A DNA stretch of 35,144 nt from NCBI GenBank assembly GCA_023259175.1, contig JAHFQV010000032.1:1-35144 (forward strand), in the 5' to 3' direction. This DNA is from Oxalobacteraceae bacterium. GTDB lineage: Bacteria; Pseudomonadota; Gammaproteobacteria; Burkholderiales; Burkholderiaceae_D. The translations under genes and the position numbers were made by a program. The notes below the pieces were generated by a model. It did not search any database. It saw nothing but the letters and a program-made list of their open reading frames with translations, and was not told where the DNA came from. This document shows, in pieces, positions 27,889 through 35,144 of the stretch (position 1 is the first letter of the stretch; each line of letters opens with the position of its first letter).

Positions 27889-28689
27889 TTGAAGCCAATT
27901 GATGCCGACATCTCAGCTGATGAACTCCCCGCACCGAGCGCCACTAAGCGCAGCGTCACGAAAACAAAAAACGAACGTGAATGGCGGGTTGCGCATCAGC
28001 CCGCCTTTGTTCTACATGCGTATCCCTACAAAGAAACCAGCTTAATTCTCGATGTTTTTAGTCGAGATTTTGGTCGTGTTGCGCTTGTTGCGAAAGGCGC
28101 GAAAAGACCGCATTCCAAGCTGCGCACTGTCCTGCAGACCTTTCAGCCGCTTGCAATGGCCTGGGTCGGTAAATCAGAAATGAAAACTCTAACCGCCGCA
28201 GATTGGGTAGGGGGGATGCTACCCCTAGAAAAATCGGCGCTGCTTTTCGGCTTTTATTTAAACGAACTCTTGATTAAATTCTTGGTTCGAGATGAGGTTA
28301 GCCCAGTGCTTTTCGACCTTTACGTCTCAAGCTTAAATCAATTGGCGCATCAGGAACCGACTTCCCATGTCTTGCGCCAATTTGAGCTAAGCCTATTGCA
28401 GCGCTCGGGTTTGGTCGGTGTTTTGTCCGAGTGTTCTAGCACTGGAGTCGCGCTCGAGTTGGATCGCCTCTATGTCGTTGATCCGAGTGAAGGCGTGCGT
28501 CCTGCATTTGCCAGTGACACAATCCCGCAAATTTTAGGTAAGACACTGCACGATATGCAAAGGGCGGACTATACTGACGCTGTGACGCAAATGCAGAGTA
28601 AACATTTAATGCGTTTTCTCTTGCAATATCATTTGCACGGGTCGCCGCTCAAGACGCGGCAAATTTTGATTGATCTACAAAAATTATGA
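27889..28689 (+). CDS. recO: DNA repair protein RecO
   Basis: This 266-residue protein loads RecA at gaps with RecR. The OB-fold N-terminal part begins at about residue 35 ([43 protein letters not shown]), preceded by a non-conserved basic stretch. The start is TTG 27889 with GAGG at 27874-27877. An ATG at 27856 in the same frame is closed by TAA 27886-27888, giving a 10-codon mini-frame that ends exactly at the TTG. The 3' end overlaps pdxJ by four bases. Confidence 0.92.
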   Translation: MKPIDADISADELPAPSATKRSVTKTKNEREWRVAHQPAFVLHAYPYKETSLILDVFSRDFGRVALVAKGAKRPHSKLRTVLQTFQPLAMAWVGKSEMKTLTAADWVGGMLPLEKSALLFGFYLNELLIKFLVRDEVSPVLFDLYVSSLNQLAHQEPTSHVLRQFELSLLQRSGLVGVLSECSSTGVALELDRLYVVDPSEGVRPAFASDTIPQILGKTLHDMQRADYTDAVTQMQSKHLMRFLLQYHLHGSPLKTRQILIDLQKL

Positions 28690-29444
28690 ATATTCATGGT
28701 CAGCCACAAGTGATCGACTTGGGCATTAATATCGATCACGTCGCCACTTTGCGTAATGCGCGTGGGACGGTGTATCCCGATCCTTTAGAGGCGGCTTTGC
28801 TGGCCGAAGAAGCAGGGGCGGATTGCATTACTTTGCATCTGCGTGAAGACCGTCGTCATATTAAAGATGAGGATGTTAGGCGGATTCGACCGCGCTTAAT
28901 CACACGTATGAATTTAGAAGCTGCGGTGACATCAGAAATGATTGATTTTGCCTGCCAAATTCAACCGCAAGATGTGTGTTTGGTGCCCGAGCGGCGCGAA
29001 GAAGTGACGACCGAAGGTGGGCTCGATGTCGTGCGCCATTTTCAAAGTGTGGAACGTGCCATCAAACAACTGCAGGCTGAAAACATACGCGTGAGTTTAT
29101 TTATCGATGCCGACCCAGAGCAGATTCGCGCGGCGCAGGCTTTGACAGCACCCGTGATTGAATTGCATACGGGACGGTATGCCGATGCTCATGATGCGCA
29201 GACGAGGCAACTTGAACTCGATCGCATAGGCGCTGCGGTAGAGCTCGGCAATGGCCTAGGTCTTAAAGTGAATGCTGGGCACGGACTGCATTACACCAAC
29301 ACCCAAGCGATAGCGGCCATTTCTGGCATTGCAGAACTCAATATTGGCCACGCAATTGTTGCGCATGCTTTATTCGTGGGCTGGCAAAAGGCGGTGAGCG
29401 ATATGAAAGCATTGATGGTCAAAGCGCGCTTGCGCGGCACCTAA
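28686..29444 (+). CDS. pdxJ: Pyridoxine 5'-phosphate synthase
   Basis: This 252-residue TIM-barrel enzyme condenses 3-amino-2-oxopropyl phosphate and 1-deoxyxylulose 5-phosphate into pyridoxine phosphate. It carries [59 protein letters not shown] and [13 protein letters not shown], all family signatures. The start overlaps the recO stop as ATGA. In many proteobacteria acpS follows pdxJ; here uvrC starts only a few bases after the stop. Confidence 0.97.
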   Translation: MNIHGQPQVIDLGINIDHVATLRNARGTVYPDPLEAALLAEEAGADCITLHLREDRRHIKDEDVRRIRPRLITRMNLEAAVTSEMIDFACQIQPQDVCLVPERREEVTTEGGLDVVRHFQSVERAIKQLQAENIRVSLFIDADPEQIRAAQALTAPVIELHTGRYADAHDAQTRQLELDRIGAAVELGNGLGLKVNAGHGLHYTNTQAIAAISGIAELNIGHAIVAHALFVGWQKAVSDMKALMVKARLRGT

Positions 29445-29451
29445 ATTGGCT

Positions 29452-31341
29452 ATGGAACATGAGGCTACAGATTCGGCGCACCGGCAAGCTATCATTGAAT
29501 TGGTCAGTCTTTTGCCGAATTTACCTGGCGTGTATCGTTATTTTGATGCAGAAGATCAAATACTCTACGTCGGCAAAGCACGTGATTTAAAAAAACGAGT
29601 CTCGAGTTATTTTCAGAAAAATTTAAGTAGCCTGCGCATTGCACAAATGGTCGGTAAGATCGTGCGCCTAGAAACGACGGTGACGCGCAGCGAGGCGGAA
29701 GCTTTGATCTTGGAAAATAATTTGATCAAGGCGCTTAAGCCGCGCTACAACATTTTATTTCGTGACGATAAATCTTATCCCTACCTGAAAATAACGGATG
29801 AAAAAGTTCCGCGCATGCTGTACTTTCGCGGCGCAGTCGATAAAAAACATCAATATTTTGGCCCGTTTCCCTCCGCTTGGGCGGTCAAGGAATCGATGCA
29901 GCTCTTACAGAAAATTTTTCTGTTGAGAAGTTGCGAAGACAGTGTATTTGCAAACCGCACTAGGCCTTGCTTACTGCATCAAATTCATCGCTGTAGCGCG
30001 CCTTGTGTGAAGATTATTTCGGACTCAGACTATGCGCTCGACGTTGATAATGCAGTTAAATTTTTGCAGGGAAAGCAAACCGAAGTGATGGCGAGCTTAG
30101 AGCGCAAAATGTTTAATTTTTCCGATGCTCTGCAATTTGAACAAGCCGCGTTAGTGCGTAATCAAATGTCGGCGCTCTCGACGATTTTGCATCAGCAAAG
30201 TATGGAGTCTAGCGATCAGGCAGATATCGATATCATTGCGCTGGTGGTGGAAGGTGGACGCGTCTGCATTAATTTGGCGATGGTGCGGGGCGGTCGTCAT
30301 CTGGGGGATCGCGCATATTTTCCTGCGCAGGCTTATGCGCTATCAGCGATGGCCGCGCAAGAGATCGAAACAGAAGTGTTGGCGGCTTTTTTAGCGCAAC
30401 ACTATGTTGATCAAAAAATTCCCGCACAACTGGTGAGTAATATCGTGCTCGATGCGCCGGAGCTGATGCTGGCCTTGATGCAGCAGTGTGCACACAAAAT
30501 CACTTGGAGCGTACAAGTTCAAGGCCAAAAACGTATCTGGCTGGAGTTAGCGCTCAAGGGCGCGCGCTTGTCTTTGGCGCGTGCTTTGTCTGAGCAGGGC
30601 GCGCAAGAATTAAAGACCAAAGCTTTGACAGATACTTTGGCACTTGAGCTGGAAGACTTAGCACAACTGCGAGTAGAGTGTTTCGACATCAGTCACACCC
30701 AAGGTGAGGCAACCCAGGCCTCATGTGTCGTCTATCAACATCACAAAATGCAAAATGCGCAGTATCGTCGTTTTAATATTAAGGACATTACCGGGGGCGA
30801 TGATTATGCGGCGATGCGACAAGTGCTACAGCGCCGCTATGCGCCAATCGCGGAAAGTTTGCATGGGGATGATGCTAGCGCGGCGCAGGAGCTTAGAATG
30901 CCGGACTTGGTGCTAATCGATGGTGGCAAAGGGCAGGTTGAAGTCGCGCGTCAAGTCTTCGAGGAACTGGGATTGGATTTGAGCTTGATCGTGGGCGTTG
31001 CAAAAGGTGAAGGAAGACGCGTCGGCTTGGAAACTTTGGTGTTTGTCGATGGGCGAGTCGCACTAGAATTGGGTAAAGAATCCGCTGCTTTGATGTTGAT
31101 TGCACAGATACGAGATGAAGCGCATCGCTTCGCGATTACAGGCATGCGTGCCAAGCGCGCCAAAACGCGTCAGACATCGCGTTTGGAAGAGATTGATGGG
31201 ATAGGTCCCAAGCGCAGGCAAAAGCTACTCACGCGCTTCGGAGGTATCAAAGGCGTTGAAAACGCGAGCGTCGAAGATTTGATGGGCGTTGACGGAGTTT
31301 CTAAGGCTTTGGCTGAGCACATTTATCAGAGTTTGCGTTAA
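29452..31341 (+). CDS. uvrC: UvrABC system protein C (excinuclease subunit)
   Basis: This 629-residue nuclease makes both incisions in nucleotide excision repair. It has the GIY-YIG domain at about 18-98 ([27 protein letters not shown]), a Cys-containing middle, the UVR motif near 210-245, the RNase H-like C-terminal nuclease ([20 protein letters not shown], then [11 protein letters not shown]), and two helix-hairpin-helix motifs at the end ([20 protein letters not shown]). ATG 29452 is chosen over TTG 29446, which lies only one base after the pdxJ stop. The length is normal. Confidence 0.97.
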   Translation: MEHEATDSAHRQAIIELVSLLPNLPGVYRYFDAEDQILYVGKARDLKKRVSSYFQKNLSSLRIAQMVGKIVRLETTVTRSEAEALILENNLIKALKPRYNILFRDDKSYPYLKITDEKVPRMLYFRGAVDKKHQYFGPFPSAWAVKESMQLLQKIFLLRSCEDSVFANRTRPCLLHQIHRCSAPCVKIISDSDYALDVDNAVKFLQGKQTEVMASLERKMFNFSDALQFEQAALVRNQMSALSTILHQQSMESSDQADIDIIALVVEGGRVCINLAMVRGGRHLGDRAYFPAQAYALSAMAAQEIETEVLAAFLAQHYVDQKIPAQLVSNIVLDAPELMLALMQQCAHKITWSVQVQGQKRIWLELALKGARLSLARALSEQGAQELKTKALTDTLALELEDLAQLRVECFDISHTQGEATQASCVVYQHHKMQNAQYRRFNIKDITGGDDYAAMRQVLQRRYAPIAESLHGDDASAAQELRMPDLVLIDGGKGQVEVARQVFEELGLDLSLIVGVAKGEGRRVGLETLVFVDGRVALELGKESAALMLIAQIRDEAHRFAITGMRAKRAKTRQTSRLEEIDGIGPKRRQKLLTRFGGIKGVENASVEDLMGVDGVSKALAEHIYQSLR

Positions 31342-31413
31342 ACCTCGAAAAGAAAGTGTTGCGCACAGAACGCTGGCTACGCAAAATATTTAATTTTTTA
31401 CTCTGTGGCAAAA

Positions 31414-31419
31414 TATAAT
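31414..31419 (+). promoter_or_regulatory. Candidate -10 box of pgsA
   Basis: A perfect TATAAT lies 62 bases before the pgsA ATG in the uvrC-pgsA gap; the -35 at the right distance is poor. No terminator was recognised after uvrC, so pgsA may also be reached by read-through. Confidence 0.4.
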
Positions 31420-31481
31420 GTCGCTGAATCGAGATTTTTATCGGCGTCACTTATTTACTTAGTTATTTATTGTGTTGAACT

Positions 31482-32063
31482 ATGCCCTTTAATATTCCTA
31501 TCCTATTGACCTGGTTACGGGTCGCACTCATTCCCTTGGTTGTGGGCGTTTTTTATGTGCCGGATTTTTATCTCAGCCCATATGAAAAAAACGTGGCCTC
31601 CACCATTGTTTTTATCGTCGCCTCGGTGACCGATTGGTTCGATGGTTTTTTAGCGCGGCGTTGGAATCAAACCTCTGCGTTTGGCGCTTTCCTCGATCCG
31701 GTCGCCGATAAATTGATGGTCGCTGGCGCATTGCTGGTGCTAGTGCAGTGGGATAGGGTGAATGCGGTGATCGCCTTCATCATTATTGGCCGCGAAATTA
31801 CGATTTCTGCCTTGCGCGAATGGATGGCGCAAATTGGCGCATCGAAATCGGTTGCGGTGAGCTCATTAGGAAAAATCAAAACAGTCGCGCAAATGGTTGC
31901 GATACCCATGCTGCTTTTTTATGGCAATTTATTTGGCATGATCGATACCATCCTATGGGGGCGTTTGCTCTTGTTAGTCGCTGCGGTGTTGACGGTGTGG
32001 TCGATGTTTTATTATTTGCAGCGCGCTTGGCCGCTTATTAAGGAAAAAGCGGGCGAGCTTTAA
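31482..32063 (+). CDS. pgsA: CDP-diacylglycerol-glycerol-3-phosphate 3-phosphatidyltransferase
   Basis: This 193-residue polytopic membrane enzyme makes phosphatidylglycerol phosphate, the precursor of phosphatidylglycerol and cardiolipin. The CDP-alcohol phosphotransferase motif (D-x2-DG-x2-AR-x8-G-x3-D-x3-D) is visible as TDWFDGFLARRWNQTSAF followed by GAFLDPVADK. It begins MPFNIPILLTWLRVALIPLV, a usual start. Several hydrophobic segments follow. uvrC next to pgsA is a conserved pairing in proteobacteria. Confidence 0.96.
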   Translation: MPFNIPILLTWLRVALIPLVVGVFYVPDFYLSPYEKNVASTIVFIVASVTDWFDGFLARRWNQTSAFGAFLDPVADKLMVAGALLVLVQWDRVNAVIAFIIIGREITISALREWMAQIGASKSVAVSSLGKIKTVAQMVAIPMLLFYGNLFGMIDTILWGRLLLLVAAVLTVWSMFYYLQRAWPLIKEKAGEL

Positions 32064-32108
32064 GAGCGTGAATAAGACGGTGAAAATGAATGGTGGAGAT
32101 CATAATTC

Positions 32109-32136
32109 TTGACAACTTAGACCGGTGCTATATAAT
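32109..32136 (+). promoter_or_regulatory. Near-consensus promoter of the tRNA cluster
   Basis: TTGACA (32109-32114) and TATAAT (32131-32136) are spaced by 16 bases, with the first tRNA-Gly beginning 18 bases after the -10 box. This is the best sigma-70 promoter in the window, as expected for stable RNA. Confidence 0.92.
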
Positions 32137-32153
32137 GTGCGCCTGTTGTTGAT

Positions 32154-32229
32154 GCGGGAGTAGCTCAGTTGGTAGAGCGCAACCTTGCCAAGGTTGAGGT
32201 CGAGAGTTCGAGACTCTTCTCCCGCTCCA
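32154..32229 (+). tRNA. tRNA-Gly(GCC), first copy
   Basis: The 76-base cloverleaf has acceptor GCGGGAG/CTCCCGC, D arm GCTC-GAGC, anticodon stem CAACC/GGTTG with loop TTGCCAA (anticodon GCC), T loop TTCGAGA, and an encoded CCA end. Confidence 0.97.
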
Positions 32230-32265
32230 GAATTTTGGAAATGGCATCGTAGTTCAAAGTAATAT

Positions 32266-32341
32266 GCGGGAGTAGCTCAGTTGGTAGAGCGCAACCTTGC
32301 CAAGGTTGAGGTCGAGAGTTCGAGACTCTTCTCCCGCTCCA
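32266..32341 (+). tRNA. tRNA-Gly(GCC), second identical copy
   Basis: This is identical to the first copy over all 76 bases and begins 112 bases after it. The first few bases after both copies (GAATTT) also match, indicating tandem duplication. Confidence 0.97.
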
Positions 32342-32348
32342 GAATTTG

Positions 32349-32373
32349 AAGGGAAGCCGCGCTTCCCTTTTTT
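32349..32373 (+). terminator. Terminator between tRNA-Gly 2 and tRNA-Cys
   Basis: AAGGGAAGC and GCTTCCCTT form a perfect 9-bp stem with a CGC loop, followed by TTTTA. It suggests that the Gly pair forms one transcript and that Cys and Leu either depend on read-through or use their own promoter. Confidence 0.85.
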
Positions 32374-32448
32374 ATTCAGTTTGTACCGCATTTCGGTTTG
32401 ACGATGTCGAGTCTGAACTTGATGTAGTAAATCAAAATAGCAACCCTT

Positions 32449-32522
32449 GGCGGGGTAGCAAAGTGGTTATGCAGCGGCCTGCAAAGCCGTAGACGCCGGT
32501 TCGATCCCGACCCCCGCCTCCA
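32449..32522 (+). tRNA. tRNA-Cys(GCA)
   Basis: The 74-base cloverleaf has acceptor GGCGGGG/CCCCGCC, anticodon loop CTGCAAA (anticodon GCA), T loop TTCGATC and an encoded CCA end. Confidence 0.96.
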
Positions 32523-32557
32523 GATTTTCGCGTCGAAAAAACGCAAATGAGTTAAAG

Positions 32558-32590
32558 CTGATAATCCGGATTAATTGGAAAGATTATCAG
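32558..32590. repeat. Perfect 9-bp inverted repeat between tRNA-Cys and tRNA-Leu
   Basis: CTGATAATC (32558-32566) and GATTATCAG (32582-32590) are perfect complements separated by 15 bases, 13 bases before tRNA-Leu. There is no T tract after it. It could be a processing hairpin in the Cys-Leu precursor, an operator, or a recombinase site. Confidence 0.6.
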
Positions 32591-32603
32591 ATGCAAGTTG
32601 AGT

Positions 32604-32696
32604 GCCCGAGTGGTGAAACTGGTAGACACATCGGACTTAAAATCCGCCGCTTTCCTTAAACGGGGCGTGCCGGTTCAATTCCGGCCTCGGGCACCA
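32604..32696 (+). tRNA. tRNA-Leu(UAA)
   Basis: The gene is 93 bases including CCA: acceptor GCCCGAG/CTCGGGC, anticodon loop CTTAAAA (anticodon TAA), a long variable arm typical of class II tRNAs, T loop TTCAATT. Accessory DNA begins soon after its 3' end, a common site for integrative elements. Confidence 0.97.
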
Positions 32697-32720
32697 TTAA
32701 TACCAAGCGCATAGCGCAAT

Positions 32721-32767
32721 AAAACCCCGTAAAGCTAGGTAAATCAAGGCTTTACGGGGTTTTTTAC
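32721..32767 (+). terminator. Strong terminator after tRNA-Leu
   Basis: AAAACCCCGTAAAGC (32721-32735) pairs perfectly over 15 bp with GCTTTACGGGGTTTT (32749-32763), followed by more T. Confidence 0.93.
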
Positions 32768-32831
32768 TATCTGTGCAATTCCACGTTTTACCGCTTTTTC
32801 ACGCATAGTTCTGTTTCAACCTCCCACAAAA

Positions 32832-32862
32832 TCCCCACTATTTCCCCACTATTTCCCCACTT
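32832..32862. repeat. Three tandem copies of an 11-bp unit, iteron- or arm-site-like
   Basis: TCCCCACTATT occurs at 32832-32842 and 32843-32853, and a third copy (TCCCCACTT) from 32854. A partial CTCCCACAAAA precedes them. The 11-bp period places every copy on the same DNA face, as with integrase arm-type sites or replication iterons. It sits about 135 bases after tRNA-Leu. This belongs to the 657-base gap 32697-33353, which holds the terminator, this repeat, the inverted-repeat cluster and one doubtful short frame, but no convincing gene. Confidence 0.65.
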
Positions 32863-33021
32863 AGATTTACTATTCGCCAAACGATTTTGATGGCGAGGTG
32901 GAGCCTGGCACCTTTTACAAAGACCGCTAATGGTTGACGTGTGCAGATAAGCGTCAAGGGCAAGCGTGATTCAACCTAGATTCCTCGGTTGGACGGGTTC
33001 GAGTGTGCATTTTTCCGCGTT

Positions 33022-33144
33022 GCTGGCGAGGGTGTGGCTGGGAATTCGAGCAGCATGCTGCTCGCCAGCGTGACGGTCTGTGCATACTTGCACAGATGCG
33101 CCCTGCAAGGGCGACGACGACGCAACCTCCACGTTGATAGGAGG
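33022..33144. repeat. Cluster of consecutive perfect inverted repeats
   Basis: Five elements lie in 123 bases. GCTGGCGAG (33022-33030) pairs with CTCGCCAGC (33061-33069). Between them is the 16-base palindrome GAGCAGCATGCTGCTC (33048-33063). TCTGTGCA-TACT-TGCACAGA follows (33077-33096), then CGCCCT-GCA-AGGGCG (33099-33113), and CCTCC-N9-GGAGG (33126-33144). Such density is far beyond that of other gaps here. A structured RNA, a folded single-strand recombination site or a multi-protein operator are all possible. Confidence 0.6.
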
Positions 33145-33271
33145 AATAACGAAGTTCAGCGACGCGGACAAGTGGCTTTTGCCGTCTGATTCAAAAGATT
33201 TTCGCAGTATGCCGGACGTGGTTTGGAAATTCATTGGTGAAATCTTGGAACGGGAAGCAAAAAGCTATTAA
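33080..33271 (+). CDS. Doubtful 63-codon frame, possible gene remnant
   Basis: The frame from GTG 33080 runs through the hairpin cluster. Its second half looks protein-like (FSDADKWLLP, then DFRSMPDVVWKFIGEILERE), while the first half is coded by the inverted repeats and looks artificial. I recognise no family. It may be the 3' end of a truncated gene, or a short protein starting near TTG 33133. It ends 83 bases before the toxin start. Confidence 0.25.
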   Translation: MHTCTDAPCKGDDDATSTLIGGITKFSDADKWLLPSDSKDFRSMPDVVWKFIGEILEREAKSY

Positions 33272-33325
33272 CTATCCCCAATCGGGATATAAAATCAATT
33301 CATCAAGCGAAATTGCTTGCAAATA

Positions 33326-33343
33326 TGCACCTTAAAAGGTACA
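33326..33343. promoter_or_regulatory. Palindromic operator candidate of the right toxin-antitoxin operon
   Basis: ACCTT-AA-AAGGT lies within TGCACCTTAAAAGGTACA, ending 10 bases before the toxin ATG. A two-fold symmetric site so close to the start is typical for antitoxin autorepression. A second small repeat, CAAGC-N6-GCTTG, is at 33304-33319. No clean -35/-10 pair was found. Confidence 0.55.
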
Positions 33344-33353
33344 TTAAACAAAA

Positions 33354-33719
33354 ATGATCAAACAAAAAACACCTCCAAAATTGGACGCTGTATTTTATAA
33401 AACAGAGATGGAAGCAGAACCAGTCAGAGAGTGGCTTTTGTCGCTTACCAGACAGGACAAAAAAACCATTGGAGAAAACATTTCGTATGTTCAATTCAAG
33501 TGGCCAATTGGTAAGCCGAAAGTAGACCACTTGCGTGGCGCAATTTGGGAAGTTCGCACTACACTAAAAACACGAATTGCGCGGGTATTGTTTGCGGTAG
33601 ATGGTCAGACGATGATTCTGCTGCATGGGTTCATCAAAAAAACTCAAGCAACAGAAAAGAGCGATATAGAATTAGCAGAAACTAGGTACAAGGATTGGAA
33701 GCAACATGAAAAAAATTAA
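33354..33719 (+). CDS. RelE/HigB-like toxin (phage Gp49-like family, PF05973 type)
   Basis: This 121-residue basic protein shows the Gp49/HigB pattern: AVFYKTEMEAEPVREWLLSL, then VDHLRGAIWEVRTTL, RIARVLFAVDGQTMILLHGFIKKTQ, and a C-terminal ELAETRYKDWKQHEKN helix. The family comprises translation-dependent mRNA interferases blocked by an HTH antitoxin. It lies first in the operon and overlaps the antitoxin by 14 bases. It is complete, with the conserved Arg and Lys in the strand RIARVLF and KKTQ. It is a different subfamily from the toxin at the left edge. Confidence 0.9.
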   Translation: MIKQKTPPKLDAVFYKTEMEAEPVREWLLSLTRQDKKTIGENISYVQFKWPIGKPKVDHLRGAIWEVRTTLKTRIARVLFAVDGQTMILLHGFIKKTQATEKSDIELAETRYKDWKQHEKN

Positions 33720-34011
33720 CCCACGCACAGGCTCAAATTTTGATGACTTTCTCAAGGAAGAAGGGATTTTTGATGAGGTCACGGCAAAGGCGCTCAAGCG
33801 AGCAATTTCTGAGCAATTGAAAGAAGGAATGCAGGCGCAAAAAATCACAAAGGTAGCGATGGCGGCGCTGATGGATACCAGTCGCACACAAGTTGACCGT
33901 TTGCTCGATCCTGATAATTTGCGCATTCAGTTTGATAGTTTAATTCGGGCAACATCAGCCATCGGAAAGCATGTTGAAATTCGCTTAGTTGACGACGTTG
34001 TAAAAACTTAA
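33706..34011 (+). CDS. HTH (XRE-type) antitoxin of the right toxin-antitoxin pair
   Basis: This 101-residue protein begins MKKINPRTGSNFDDFLKEEGIFDEV. Its helix-turn-helix (MQAQKITKVAMAALMDTSRTQVDRLLDP, about 46-73) belongs to the family usually paired with Gp49-like toxins. A C-terminal stretch (SLIRATSAIGKHVEIRLVD) probably binds the toxin. It overlaps the toxin end and should autorepress the operon. The next gene starts 10 bases downstream, so it may share the transcript. Confidence 0.9.
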   Translation: MKKINPRTGSNFDDFLKEEGIFDEVTAKALKRAISEQLKEGMQAQKITKVAMAALMDTSRTQVDRLLDPDNLRIQFDSLIRATSAIGKHVEIRLVDDVVKT

Positions 34012-34021
34012 CAAGGAAAAT

Positions 34022-34636
34022 ATGTCTATCAAAACAAGTGATCGGCCAGTACTTGAGGCGACATTGGAAAGCGGCGAAGTAGTTTTGGATGCGCTCCGTA
34101 TTGTGGATGTATTAGCTGATATCCCATTCATTGGTACCGCCATCAAGATCTGCCGTGCTAACGACGCAATACGTCAGAGAATCTATACTGCCAAACTAGC
34201 CAAGTTCATCAATGACCTTAGTTCTGTGCCGCAGTCCGACATTGAAAAAATTCGTTTAACGATAAATTCGTCCGGTGACGAGGCGCGACGGGTTGGTGAA
34301 ACCGTCTTAATGATTCTGGAGCAGGTTACCGACATGGACAAGCCGGTTGTGCTCGCCAGGCTTTTGCTCTGCTATGCGGAAGGGGTAATCTCATCGGTTG
34401 AGCTACGTCGTCTATACCAAGCCATTAATTCTGCGTTTATGGACGATATCAAAGAATTTCTTGCGGCGCCAGCGCTGGACAATCGACAAGCAGCATGGAT
34501 GGAGAACCTAGTTTCTGCGGGCCTATCGAAGATGGCTGTTGGTAAAACATATGACAGTGACGGAGAGATTTATTTCGACTCATCGCCACTCGGTGAGAGG
34601 CTCCGCGTGGCCCATTGCCATAGGTCACTTATTTAG
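34022..34636 (+). CDS. Unrecognised helical protein downstream of the toxin-antitoxin pair
   Basis: This is a 204-residue protein I cannot name. It has an N-terminal amphipathic segment with LADIPFIGTAIKICRANDAIRQRIYTAKLAKFINDL, a pattern I associate with uncharacterised accessory-region proteins, a mainly helical middle, and a C-terminal GKTYDSDGEIYFDSSPLGERLR that looks like a small beta hairpin. No transmembrane helix is convincing. AAGGAAA lies just before the ATG and the gap to the antitoxin is 10 bases, so co-transcription is likely. It could be an accessory defence or immunity factor, but the sequence does not show this. Confidence 0.65.
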   Translation: MSIKTSDRPVLEATLESGEVVLDALRIVDVLADIPFIGTAIKICRANDAIRQRIYTAKLAKFINDLSSVPQSDIEKIRLTINSSGDEARRVGETVLMILEQVTDMDKPVVLARLLLCYAEGVISSVELRRLYQAINSAFMDDIKEFLAAPALDNRQAAWMENLVSAGLSKMAVGKTYDSDGEIYFDSSPLGERLRVAHCHRSLI

Positions 34637-34688
34637 ACATTGTGGCGACGTCGGTTCGGCGTTTCGCCCATTTAAATCAAGGAAGATT

Positions 34689-35129
34689 ATGTCTATTGAT
34701 GAGGCTGATTACGTATCGAAGCCAACAGCCGCGCAAAGTTACTTGGATGTGGATAGGGAAATGTTACCTGGTGCAAAGCACCTTGTAGGAATTGATTCTA
34801 TTTCTTCCCAAGCGCCGACTTTTCTGTGCGGGCATATTTGCGAGTGTGCACTAAAATCAATATTGTCCTTCAACGGAAAAAGCGAAAAGGAACTAAAAGA
34901 CAGTTCAATACGCCATAATATTCTTGGTTTGTGGAATGAAGTTTGTAATCTGACCCAAGAGTTGGATAATCCTCCGCAAGACTGGGTTTCGCAACTTAGT
35001 CGTGTCTTTAATGCCCCACATGTTGTTCGCTATGCTAAAGGGGCGAATTTCGTTGTTTTCTCAGACCAATGGGCAATGATAAATGGCACTGAAAACTTGG
35101 TTTCTTTAGCCGCACAAATTATCGAGTAA
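34689..35129 (+). CDS. HEPN-like domain protein
   Basis: This 146-residue protein starts at ATG 34689 with AAGGAAG upstream; the frame is open 50 codons further but that part overlaps the previous gene. The helical pattern resembles small HEPN proteins: AAQSYLDVDREML, then CGHICECALKSILSF, IRHNILGLWNEV, and the segment LSRVFNAPHVVRYAKG. Arg105 and His111 make an R-x5-H, within the R-x4-6-H range of HEPN ribonucleases, just before a VRY that echoes the ARYP of the family. HEPN proteins often act as RNases in defence or toxin systems. The assignment is by eye and not certain. Confidence 0.5.
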   Translation: MSIDEADYVSKPTAAQSYLDVDREMLPGAKHLVGIDSISSQAPTFLCGHICECALKSILSFNGKSEKELKDSSIRHNILGLWNEVCNLTQELDNPPQDWVSQLSRVFNAPHVVRYAKGANFVVFSDQWAMINGTENLVSLAAQIIE

Positions 35130-35144
35130 AGTCAAAGGAAAATA

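Noticed and set aside
32871-32926. Short frame ending near GEVEPGTFYKDR
   Set aside because: It looks protein-like but is only about 19 codons after a stop with no start codon; at most a fragment of a lost gene.
34539-34688. Upstream extension of the HEPN-like protein
   Set aside because: It overlaps the preceding gene in another frame and lacks a ribosome binding site; ATG 34689 has AAGGAAG upstream.
32697-35144. A second copy of the tRNA-Leu 3' end (attachment site)
   Set aside because: No match to the T arm and acceptor sequence was seen downstream within the window.

Overview
The window is a piece of a betaproteobacterial chromosome of the Burkholderiales type, most likely Oxalobacteraceae (Undibacterium/Herminiimonas-like). 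The basis is gene content and order: rpsF-priB-rpsR-rplI-dnaB, DUF47-pit, aroC, leuC-entericidin-leuD-leuB-asd-fimV-truA, lepA-lepB-DUF4845-rnc-era-recO-pdxJ. Base composition looks near 50% GC by eye, low for the order. The family-level placement is inference.

Layout. (1) 1-1812 is a left accessory patch: the tail of a phytanoyl-CoA-dioxygenase-like gene, a toxin-first type II toxin-antitoxin pair, and a tyrosine integrase without its N-terminal arm-binding region, which abuts and overlaps the 3' end of lexA. (2) 1787-2443 is lexA with an SOS operator, divergent from the ribosomal protein/primosome operon and dnaB (2802-5837). (3) 6063-7775 is a phosphate transport pair (PhoU-like DUF47 and Pit). 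(4) 7841-12492, all on the minus strand, is a signalling block: a REC-DUF3369-GGDEF-EAL protein, a LytS/AlgZ-type kinase and a LytTR response regulator. (5) 12705-18536 is biosynthesis: chorismate synthase, the leucine genes leuC, leuD and leuB with a small entericidin-like lipoprotein inside the cluster, and aspartate-semialdehyde dehydrogenase. (6) 18806-22671 is fimV and truA. (7) 22875-28689 is the lepA-lepB-DUF4845-rnc-era-recO chain, with many 4-base ATGA overlaps, and it continues into pdxJ, uvrC and pgsA. (8) 32154-32696 is a tRNA cluster Gly-Gly-Cys-Leu with a near-consensus promoter. (9) From 32770 to the end is a right accessory patch behind tRNA-Leu: 11-bp tandem repeats, a run of perfect inverted repeats, a second toxin-first type II toxin-antitoxin pair, an unrecognised protein and a HEPN-like protein.

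The core is ordinary and well preserved. The interesting material lies at the two edges, where mobile-element traces sit next to lexA and tRNA-Leu, and in a few structured intergenic sequences (after dnaB, between tRNA-Cys and tRNA-Leu, and at 33022-33144). No CRISPR array, intact insertion sequence or rRNA gene was seen.
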